64,000 nt of DNA from Deroplatys truncata (taxonomy: Eukaryota > Arthropoda > Insecta > Mantodea > Mantidae), in contig CM060990.1 of assembly GCA_030765065.1 (NCBI GenBank), forward strand, positions 669,692,118 to 669,756,117, given 5' to 3'. Shown one piece after another: positions 56,034 to 64,000 of this stretch. Numbering within the stretch: position 1 is the stretch's first letter; each line of letters starts with the position of its first letter. Both the position numbers and the translations under genes were made by a program. Under the pieces are notes generated by a model. The model worked only from the letters and a program-made list of their open reading frames with translations, was not told the DNA's origin and did no database searches.

Positions 56034-57431
56034 CACTGTCGTTTTCAAAATTGCATCACCAAGAAAGAATTTCCGTAATAACCCCAAACTTGGTGGAAGT
56101 GTAGAAGAGTGTGGAAGTAATACGTGATTAGGTTTGCAGAGAGATGGGGTACACATAGGCCGAGCAGAGCCCTCTCGTGTCGGTCCGACAAGGTCAGTGT
56201 TGCGCCCAGTGTAGACAGTGCAGAGCTGTCAAACAAGGTGAAAACAATAAAGTGAGTGCCAGTATGCCTCGTCAACGTCAAAGGGAGCAATATCGGCATG
56301 TGAGTGAGTTCGAACGGTGCAGAATGATCGGTCTCTGGGAAGCGGGTTTGTCATACCGTGACATTTCGGCTCTTACAGGGCATGCTACTAAGACAGTGAT
56401 GCGTGTGTGGAAGCAGTGGATAGATGAAGGTCGTACTCAGCGAAGAGCGAGTACTGTACCACGGAACATGACCACAGCACGGGATGACCGTCATCTTGTC
56501 CGCATGGCCATAACGGACCGTACAGCTTCATCCACTGTGTTGGCTCGACACTGGAGCACTGCAACAGATGTGAACTTGTCTGCATCAAAGGTTCGTCGCC
56601 GTCTGCTGCAAGTTGGACTGGTTGCATGCATGCCATTACGTCGGCTTCCATTGTCCAAAAACCACAAGCTCCTCCGAATGCAATGGGCACTTGAACACCG
56701 TCACTGGGGTGCTGAATGGCAAAAGGTAGTCTTTTTGGACGAGTCCCGCTTCAACGTGTTCTACAGTGATGGCCGCATACGTGTCCGGCGGTACCGTGGT
56801 AAGCGCAACCTGGAGGGCTGTATTGTTGAACGGCATAGCGGACAAACACCAGGTGTGATGGTATGGGGCGCCATTGCTTACAACAATCGATCTCGCCTCC
56901 TACGAATTGAGGGCACTTTAAACAACAACCGGTACCTAACGGTGGTTGTAGAGCCTAAGGTACTCCCCCTGCTTCAGGCATCTCCACAGGCCACATTTCA
57001 ACAGGACAATGCCCGGCCACATATTGCGAGGAATGTAGAAGCCTTCTTCGAAGAGCGACGGGTACCATTGCTTCCCTGGCCTGCACGTTCGACTGAAATC
57101 GAAGATGTCTGGGATATAGTTGGTCGGCACCTGGTGCATCACGGTCCTCCAGTAAACAGTGTCACGTATTTGTGGGCTCGAATACAAACTGTGTGGAGAA
57201 AAATCCCTCAGGAACTTATTCAGAACCTTTTTGATTCAATGCCACGGCGTACAGCAGCTCTAATTGCAGCCCATGGAGCCCACGGCAAATACTGAATATT
57301 AGGGCGCAAAAGTCATGTATAGATTTGAAAAGTTTATCATTTGTTACTTGTCATGTACCTAACCTGTGGTATTAAATTCATTGAATTCATGCGTTTCCTT
57401 CTTGGTGTTGCAATTTTCACAAACAGCAGTG
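56034..57431 (+). mobile_element. Tc1/mariner element T2, full length
   Basis: Ends CACTGTCGTTTTCAAAATTG (56,034) and the complement of CACTGCTGTTTGTGAAAATT, ending at 57,431, flanked by TA on both sides. Shared inner end block: 'aaattgca.caccaagaa'. Length is 1,398 bp. The single frame inside is uninterrupted. It shares no ends with T1, so it is a separate family. This is the youngest-looking autonomous-size DNA transposon in the window. Confidence 0.95.
56264..57295 (+). CDS. Tc1/mariner (IS630-type) transposase, uninterrupted, with a 3-residue gap at the catalytic Glu
   Basis: 343 codons from the ATG at 56,264. In-frame GTG/upstream codons exist, but 'MPRQRQREQYRHVSEFE' is the start usual in this family. 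It encodes the enzyme that cuts the element out and joins it at TA. The N-terminal third has two helix-turn-helix motifs ('RMIGLWEAGLSYRDIS', 'KVRRRLLQVGL') for binding the inverted repeats. The catalytic Asp residues lie in 'VVFLDESRFN' and 'ATFQQDNARPH'. The Glu region reads 'WPARSTEIEDVWDIVG' where relatives have 'WPARSPD.SPIEHVWD.VG'. Three residues are missing and the remaining Glu stands 31, not 34, residues after the second Asp. The C-terminus is 'IAAHGAHGKY'. The gap probably kills catalysis although the frame is open. Splicing is not expected. Confidence 0.9.
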   Translation: MPRQRQREQYRHVSEFERCRMIGLWEAGLSYRDISALTGHATKTVMRVWKQWIDEGRTQRRASTVPRNMTTARDDRHLVRMAITDRTASSTVLARHWSTATDVNLSASKVRRRLLQVGLVACMPLRRLPLSKNHKLLRMQWALEHRHWGAEWQKVVFLDESRFNVFYSDGRIRVRRYRGKRNLEGCIVERHSGQTPGVMVWGAIAYNNRSRLLRIEGTLNNNRYLTVVVEPKVLPLLQASPQATFQQDNARPHIARNVEAFFEERRVPLLPWPARSTEIEDVWDIVGRHLVHHGPPVNSVTYLWARIQTVWRKIPQELIQNLFDSMPRRTAALIAAHGAHGKY

Positions 57432-58420
57432 TAATTAAAGATAAATTTCCGGGGAGAAAGGATAAATAAAATAGCTTTCTTAATTTTCTAAACATTAATA
57501 ATTTTTCAAATTTATAAAATAACCCTAAATAATAAAGCTATACCAGACATTAAGAAAACATTACTGAAATCTCTTCATCATCCTTCAAAGAATGCATTCT
57601 GGATCTAAAATATTTAACAAATATTGGATAAGGGAAAGCATTTTAAGGTCAGAAAAATGTAACTGAGTCTGTAACTTCCTCTTAGGGATATTCTTGTGAA
57701 TGGAGGACTTGTAAGTCATGTTTGGCGATGCATTTAAGACATTACTTAAGGAGCTGTGTCTTGGTTAAAGGACTTGTTACTTGAAAGTTTGAAGTCAGAC
57801 TTGGAGAAAAGCACGCGACGTTTAAACTGCCTTTAGTATTAAGTGCCCCGTTTAAGTGTTGTGACATGGCATTTCCATTTTATGTACCTGTGTGTGGAGG
57901 CAGAGTTCCCACTCATATCCTCTCTTTCCCTACAACACTGCAGGAGAGGCACATATGTATATGTTGTGTATAAATCCTACATTTAATAAATTTCGCTATC
58001 GTAAATAATAGCAGCATATGTTGTTTATTTGTTTACTAACTGCAGTGTACGCTGCTTGCTGGAGTGGAAGGGGTGCTTGTAGGAAGGGTTAACGGACCCT
58101 TGTTTGCATGTAGGAATATACTTGTTGTGTATTGGAACAACATTAATATGCAAAATAATGAAAAACGGTCTAGCATGTGTGTACTGAGTGAAGTGGAAAG
58201 GGCAGGGCCAGCTGCTATAATTCTCACCATTTTGTTTTAAACCGAGTGATAACGCAGCAAGCAACGATGACCTGATCTCCCTCCACGCCGTTTTCCTTTT
58301 CCAGCTGTTCCCATATCACACACACAGCGTTATGGTAAGTTACTCCCAATATAAATCTTCGTGTGATTCATTTCTGGCATATACTATAACGTTATTCCTG
58401 CTGCTAAGTCCACGTCATTA
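57432..58420. other. Unassigned spacer
   Basis: No domain or repeat was recognised. Two overlapping minus-strand frames (58,025-58,264) are chance. Confidence 0.45.
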
Positions 58421-58421
58421 T

Positions 58422-58985
58422 AACGAGCGACATGGCTCCGTGGTAACGTGTGAGGCTAGCATTCGGGATATCCCGGGTTAGATTCCCGTAGGCCGCCCAC
58501 TATGACCTTGGGGTTTTCGTGGTTTACCCTAGTCGGTGGACGAATGCTGGTGTGGTCCCTCTTCTACCGCGAATTCTCTGTCCCTTCATTCCCCTCATTT
58601 CGTTTTCCATTTGGGTTTCGCGGCTGTGCAGTGTCGATCAGTGTCGGACAGATGGCGCGGCTGCTTGCTCATTGAGTAGTTCTTCTCGGCCCTAGTAGAT
58701 AAAAGCTTTCTTTGGGCCACTCCTAGTGGGTGGCGTCCTCCCCTATTCCACCAGAGGGAAGCCTTCTCTGAAAAGCTCGACGGTGTGATCGGGTCTTCAA
58801 GCTTGAAATCCTTATGGATCTCTGTCAACCGTCTGCCTGCGGCCTCTAGCCTCTTGTAATTCCTTCACCTCAACCGTACCTCTTGGGCGTCGTGGTCATA
58901 AAACATCCACCTTCGGTCGAGGGGTCCCTCTTCGTTATCTTGTCATTGTCACTGTCATTTAATTGTACTGTCTGAAGATGAAAAT
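58422..58985 (+). mobile_element. tRNA-derived SINE S5, copy 2
   Basis: Head 'cgagcgacatggctccgtgg' and 'cgggttagattcccg' (A- and B-box-like), then 'ccttggggttttcgtgg', 'gacgaatgctggtgtgg' and 'cggcctctagcctcttgtaa'. Tail near 'atttaattgtactgtctg'. It is followed directly by an inverse S1 copy. Confidence 0.7.
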
Positions 58986-58989
58986 TGAA

Positions 58990-59275
58990 ATTGAGTTTTA
59001 TTTATGGACGTTCTTTAACTGCTGTGGTCCTTAGCGTCCCATTATATAGGACGTGAAATACCGGTAATTTGTCAGAGGACTCTTTATCAGGCTTGAGGTT
59101 CTTTTACGTGCCGTAAATCTACGACACGGGACCACCGTTTTACTTCCTTTCCGCAGGAAGTCATGCTAAGGATTTTTACGCCCGAAAGGAACCCATCGCC
59201 CTCCGCCGGGTTTGAACGCGCGACATCGGGAACTAGAGTCTAGCACGGTAACCACTACACCACGGAGGATGACAG
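58990..59275 (-). mobile_element. SINE S1, copy 6, full length
   Basis: Reads from 'gagttttatttatggacgtt' through 'cgggtttgaacgcg' (B box, reversed) to 'accactacaccacggagga', the full tRNA-like head. TGAAGATGA-like direct repeats lie on both sides (about 58,974 and 59,275). Confidence 0.85.
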
Positions 59276-60059
59276 ATGAAGATGATTGCTATTGCCACGC
59301 TGATTAGCATCTAACACCTTGCTGTGCATAGTCCCGACACAATTCATGCCTTGCTTATGGAGGGTCAGTCAAAAACCGGGCTGGTTTTGAACCGCTCCGC
59401 CTTTTGTTGTTTTTGGGTTGTCAACAGCGTATAGTATTATGGTAATATCCAGTGACATTCAAACTGCTGCCTCAGTCTGCATTTATTGCATTTCTTCATT
59501 TTGTGTGTCGCCTAGAAGTAGTATACAATTTAGCAGTGTGTGTTAGTTCCGAAAATGTATCAAAATTAAGAAGGTATTGCAGCAAATTTTAGATATCTTC
59601 CTGCGATTCTAGGACGTAACGAAGCAATTGTTTGCAGATTTACGAAAAATTTCAGTGAAACAAGTTCAACAGCAACATACAATATTTAGCAGACTTTTGA
59701 AAAAGTTCAGCTAAAAAGCTTCAACAGTCAACATTTCGCGGATTTCGTACCGAGTATTCATTTTTCGATTCCCAGCTATGGGGTGGCGATTTTAAGTCCC
59801 CCTATCAAGACCTTGACATCTCACTAGCTTACGTGAAGTATCCCAAAGGCCAACTTGGTTAGCATTCTACAGATAAAAGCTGCAGTTTCCCTCGTTCAAC
59901 CGACATACTTATTGTCATCGGAGGTAATAGACTCCGCCCACCGCGTACCTCCAGCAAATAAGGAGGTCCATTATTACTGGTAGAACGAGGTTCCCTAAAG
60001 ATCATAGACCATAAGGGAAGCGTTGAAAATAATAACAATAAGTTTAAACTTTGAAGAAG
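59276..60059. other. Unassigned; possible weak transposon traces
   Basis: At 59.55-59.72 kb a reading with 'AIVCRFTKNFSETSST' faintly resembles the helix-turn-helix region of mariner-type transposases, but it is too short to call. Confidence 0.35.
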
Positions 60060-61111
60060 ACGGTTTGTTAGCTCCACGTATGGAAGCCAATTTGAAGTTG
60101 TTTATTCATTTAGCTCCACGTATGGACGCCAATTTGAAGTACGTATTTTGTTGTAGGAGTTTGCACCACGCCTTGGGCGTCAATTTGAAGTAGTTTGTAT
60201 TGAAGGAGTTGTATAATATTTCAACTGTTGGGGAGCCGAACTTGTAGTAGTTGCAACCGCACGTATAGTACCCGGTAGCCTTCGCCCCAAATGTACTTTC
60301 AGGTGGCGTTTGCCCCAAACTTAAAAAAAAAAATATTTTGTTTGTAATTTGACTGTTTCTTTAAGTACTAAATATTTATGTTTGCCTCGGCTGCGTCAGT
60401 ATTATTGTTAGAGACACGTTTCTCTTTGCAGGGTTGTGGTGTAACTGAAGAATGTAGGCTTACACAGATTATAATTCTATTTCTCTACATTTATTAATCC
60501 TTGACAGAATTTACACTCCACTGATATAGAGAGCTGTGAGATTCTTTTTATGAATTAATTACACTTTTTAACACGTAAACTTATTTTTCGTCTCACACGA
60601 ATACATATTATATTTCTTGAGGACACTTTTTGCGTCTGGTTAGTAACGCTGTCTGCAGGCAACTGAACTCTAAATTTGTAAAATGTTCTCCTTTTCAGTT
60701 TCTGATTGGCTAATCCTACTCCAATAGAATACCTTCATTTAACTAAAGCTTTTTCTGGTTGTTGATTGGCTATTATATAAACTGTCACTAAAATTACATT
60801 ATTGTTACTCCAAGAATCACAAGTAGTACTGTTAAACTTTCTTACTCATTATTGACTCAAGGTTACCTCATTGTTACCTCATTGTTAGCAACTTTTAGCT
60901 TATTATTCTCACAGCTCCTACATTATTGCATTACGTAATACATTCACATAACATTATTACACATGGATACAATAATATAAGCATATGCAATGACTGTTAC
61001 ATACATTTTTCAAATTATTACATACACATATTGCTTTAAGGCGGCCTGTTATTTAATTTACATATTATATAATTAGACTGAAATTATTTAAGTGTTAAAA
61101 ATACTGCCTCA
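60060..61111 (-). mobile_element. LTR-like unit R2, copy 5, with tandem leader motifs (fossil)
   Basis: Leader motifs 'agctccacgtatggaagcca', 'agctccacgtatggacgcca' and 'gcaccacgccttgggcgtca' lie at 60.07, 60.11 and 60.16 kb. The 'aaccgcacgtatagta' block and then the body follow, with 'gcctcggctgcgtcagtat', 'gattggctaatcc' and the end 'aaaaatactgcctca'. It is one of the fuller copies. Confidence 0.55.
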
Positions 61112-61299
61112 ACTTATGAGAATCTTCATTCTTGTTTGTCTTAGTCCAACAAAATTGGTTACTTGTTGTTCCGAACATGGAGTATAGGGAGTTCCTCATT
61201 GCGCTCAATTCTCCAGCATAATCCCCATTACAACAGCAACTGAAAGTGGCCGAATACGAGAGGTGAAGTTTTGTTGTCTAGGTTCTGATAAGACAAAAA

Positions 61300-61480
61300 G
61301 GTGGACGAGTATGGCTTTGGAGGAGAAAATTCATCCTCAGCGACGAAGTGCACTTCCACTTAAGTGGATTTGTGAATAAGCAGAATTACCGGATACGGAG
61401 ATCAGAAAGCTTTTATGTGATTAATGAAAAAGTACATCCACAACAAGTGACTGGTGACTGGGATGGGGCATTATTAGCAC
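61300..61480 (+). pseudogene. IS630/mariner-type transposase shard
   Basis: The plus-strand reading 'FILSDEVHFHLSGFVNKQNY' followed by 'RIRRSESF' and 'EKVHPQQVT' matches a block common to many insect transposase-like genes ('..FSDEAHFhLnGyVNkQNcRiW...P...e.p.hp.kvTVWC'). The Asp is the first catalytic residue. Only about 60 codons remain, and the rest of the gene is not nearby. Confidence 0.7.
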
Positions 61481-61544
61481 TTATATTTTTAAAGATGAGA
61501 CGGGATGTGGGGATTAGAAAATTCCTGGACCTCAATGTTTACTT

Positions 61545-62905
61545 TCTCTACTACTAGTTGTTAAATTAGAGTAAGGACTCCAATCCATCCAAAATGGATA
61601 TCGAATCCTCAACGGAAATACCTACACGGCTTGAGAGTTCTGAATAGAAATCAAAATTTTTAGAAAATGATCCGTGTGTGTGTTTGTCTGTCTGCCCGTC
61701 TTTAGCAGCATTACACAAAAACGAAAGAATTGTTAAATATCAATCTTGGTATTTAAATTCAGCGTCTTCTAAAGTTGAGGCACACCGAGCGAGGTGGCGC
61801 CGTGGTAACACGTGCGACTCGCATTCGGAAGGTCCCGGATTCAATTCCCGGGACGGCCCACTCTGACCCAGGGTTTTCTGGGAGTTCCCTGGCCGTCAGG
61901 CGATTGCTGGAGTGATTTCTTTCAGCCCCCGAAATTCCTGTCCCTCCATTTCGTTCATCCTTCACCGTTAGGTCAGTTCCAGGTTTGAAGTGTCGGCGAT
62001 GATGTCTGATTGCAACGTGGCAGGGAAAAAGGATGCTTTTTGTGAACTTTCTCCGTTCCTCGGCTTTCAGCTGGTTGCCGGGGCCGCACGGATCGCCCCT
62101 TCGGAGCGGGATGCTGGACCCTCTGTGTGGAGGGGGGTTCCCAGTCTGTTTGTCCGACTGTCGAGGCGTCTCAATCTGGAAACTATAGGGGTCTTGTCAT
62201 TGCTGTGCCCTCACTTCTGGTTCCGGCCGCTCGGTGTCTCTTCTCACCTCCTCCTCCTCCTTCCCAGGGGCGTAGATACAACATCCCCACTGGAGCAGTG
62301 CCAAGTCCCCTCCGATCATCAGAAACAGAAAAAGATGAGGGACAAAGATTTTCAAGAATGTCTCCACACAAAACTATGCTTCATATAGAACATTTTGTGT
62401 TATTTTGTTTTATCAAAAATGGCTCTAACCCTCTGATTAAAACACCAGATGTTTAAGATATCTGTATGATAAATAAAATGTATATATTGTATTTTCTGCG
62501 AATAGCCTGTAAAGCTCTCTTCATTCTGGATGACAAAATCTTGCTGCACAATAAAGTAGATCCTGTTAATACACACAGTTTATCTGAAACAAAGTTTTTG
62601 TGGCATATAGCACTTCCGAACTATCCTTTGCTTTTGTTTTTTTCCAAGTGGTAAGTCGCAATTAGTTTTCTCTCGTGGGATGCAAAGAGTATGGAATTTC
62701 AAAGGCCATCTCATAGCGATTCACCCTTTAAAAATCTGACTATCGCTTTAATCTACCCTATCCTTCTTATATCTGTAACCAGATGTGTAAATTGTAATGA
62801 AGGTTTGTCTTGATTGACAAGAAATAGATAGAAGATTAAACTTTGTAGGAATAATTTGTAGAACATTCACATGTGAATGCAACACAAAGGATTTCTGAAG
62901 TTGGG
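61545..62905 (+). repeat. Dispersed repeat R1, copy 10, split by a SINE
   Basis: Starts 'tttactttctctactactag'. Continues to about 61,785 and resumes at about 62,336 with 'caaagattttcaag', ending near 'cacatgtgaatgcaacaca'. Confidence 0.75.
61786..62335 (+). mobile_element. tRNA-derived SINE S5, copy 3, inside R1
   Basis: The head 'gaggtggcgccgtggtaaca' and a good B-box region, 'cccggattcaattcccggg', are followed by 'cagggttttctgggagttcc'. The GC-rich body runs to 'ccgatcatcagaaacagaaa'. 'gttgaggcaca' and 'gatgagggaca' at the two edges look like an aged target duplication. At about 550 bp it is long for a SINE, so a fused or composite body is possible. Confidence 0.7.
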
Positions 62906-63119
62906 CCATGATGTGGGGATCAGACAATCCTTGTTTGGTGCATGAAAGGAGATCATCCACAGTGAGTTATGGTTTGCTGTGTGTTTTTGGGGCATGGCAC
63001 CATCAGACATTTGTTTTTGAAGATAGGTAGGATGTGTGCATTAGAGAAACCTTATTTGAGTTATGAAAAGAGATGCATCTACAGTGAGTTATAGTTTGTA
63101 GTTGAAGTAGATAGTATCT

Positions 63120-64000
63120 TTATGTTATTTGCACCATGCTTTGGGCGTCAATTTGAAGTAGGTTGTATTGAAGTAGTTGTATTATATTTTAATTGTTGGG
63201 AGCCGAACTTCAAGTTGGTTGCAACCGCACGTATGCTAAACAGTTTCCGGTGGCCTTTGCCCCAAAAATGTTTAAAAATAATAACTTTGTAGTTTGACTG
63301 TTTCTTTAAATATTAAATATTTATGTTTGCCTCGGCTGCGTCAGTATTTTTTTGGAGACATGGATGTCTTGGCAGGGTTGTGGTGCGACTTAAGAATGTA
63401 GGCTTACACAGATTATAATTTTACTTCACTACATTTATTAATGCTTGATACGATTTAAATAACACTACAGTGATATAGAGAGAGCTATGAGATTTGTTTT
63501 ATTAATTACTTGCACTTTATAACAAGTAAAACTATTTTCGTCTCACACGAATACGTATTAAATTTCTCGAGGACACATCTCGCGTCCGGTTACAAACACT
63601 GTCTACAGGCAACTAACTTATGAATTTGTAAATGTTTCTCCTTTTCAGTTTCTGATTGGCTAATCCCACTCCACTAGAATACCTTCATTTTACTAAGCTT
63701 TTTCTGGTTGTTGACTGGCTATTTTATAAACTGTCACTAAAATTACATTATTGCTTCCAAGAATCACAAGTAGCATTATTAAACTCTCACATTCATTATT
63801 GCCTCAAGGATATCTCATTGTTACCTCATTGTTAGCAACTTTTGATCTATTTCTCACAGCTCCTACATTATTAAATTAGGTAATACATTCATATAACATT
63901 ATTGAACATATATACAATAATATTAATATATACAATGAGTGTAATATACACTTTTATATATTGTTACATACACATATTGCTTTAAGGCGGGCTGTTATTG
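63120..64000 (-). mobile_element. LTR-like unit R2, copy 6, running off the window (fossil)
   Basis: Leader motif 'gcaccatgctttgggcgtca' at 63.13 kb, then the same order of blocks as copy 5: 'gcctcggctgcgtcagtat', 'gattggctaatccc' and 'ggcgggctgttattg' at the window end. It lies in the same orientation as copy 5, 3.0 kb further on. Confidence 0.55.

Noticed and set aside
59550-59720. Helix-turn-helix-like reading of a mariner-type transposase
   Set aside because: Similarity is faint and limited to a few residues, and no termini were seen.
1-64000. CRISPR arrays, operons, phage or bacterial genes
   Set aside because: No regularly spaced short direct repeats with unique spacers and no dense co-directional coding. 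The content is eukaryotic repeats throughout.

Overview
The window looks like repeat-rich, AT-rich nuclear DNA of an arthropod, most likely an insect with a large genome. The reasons are insect-type Tc1/mariner, pogo-like and hAT DNA transposons, Jockey/RTE-type LINE remains, several tRNA-derived SINE families, Ty3/Gypsy-type remains, and no bacterial gene organisation. I would lean towards a polyneopteran such as a cockroach or termite, but the sequence alone does not settle this. I found no host protein-coding gene, rRNA, functional tRNA or CRISPR array. Almost all open frames are transposase fragments or chance frames.

Layout. 0-12 kb: dispersed repeats, a 57-bp tandem array (about 1.78-2.52 kb) grown inside an interspersed repeat, SINEs (5.1, 5.8, 6.1, 10.9 and 11.4 kb) and three unrelated LINE fragments (7.6-8.9, 9.2 and 10.3-10.7 kb). 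12.8-17.3 kb: three copies of an LTR-like unit with CCAAT-type motifs and a tandem leader motif, two direct and one inverted. 19.6-33.0 kb: an old inverted duplication (arms about 19.67-24.29 and 27.28-33.02 kb) holding foldback MITEs, a LINE 3' end, dispersed repeat R1 and, in one arm only, a Tc1 element. 34.2-38.9 kb: a broken Ty3/Gypsy-type fossil (gag-like, protease-like and start of reverse transcriptase) carrying a nested SINE and a solo LTR.

38.88-53.02 kb: a second, younger inverted duplication with arms of about 4.7-4.8 kb and a 4.65-kb spacer. The arms carry R1, a SINE split by a MITE, and a Tc1 element. The spacer holds an LTR-like relative of the 34-kb fossil and a pogo-like transposase remnant split by another R1 copy. 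53.4-54.7 kb: an internally deleted hAT element with an 8-bp target duplication. 56.03-57.43 kb: a full-length Tc1/mariner element with the only uninterrupted transposase frame (343 codons); it lacks three residues next to the catalytic glutamate. 55-62 kb: several tRNA-derived SINEs. 60.0-64.0 kb: two more inverted copies of the LTR-like unit, a transposase shard and an R1 copy split by a SINE.

The parts do not work together as a pathway. The window is a layered record of insertions and duplications. Nesting gives an order: repeats R1, SINE and Tc1 were already present in the 39-43 kb segment before it was copied in inverse orientation, while the Tc1 at 28.3 kb arrived after the older duplication. 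No novel gene system was found. The most interesting points are the two inverted duplications and the catalytic-site changes in the Tc1 transposases.
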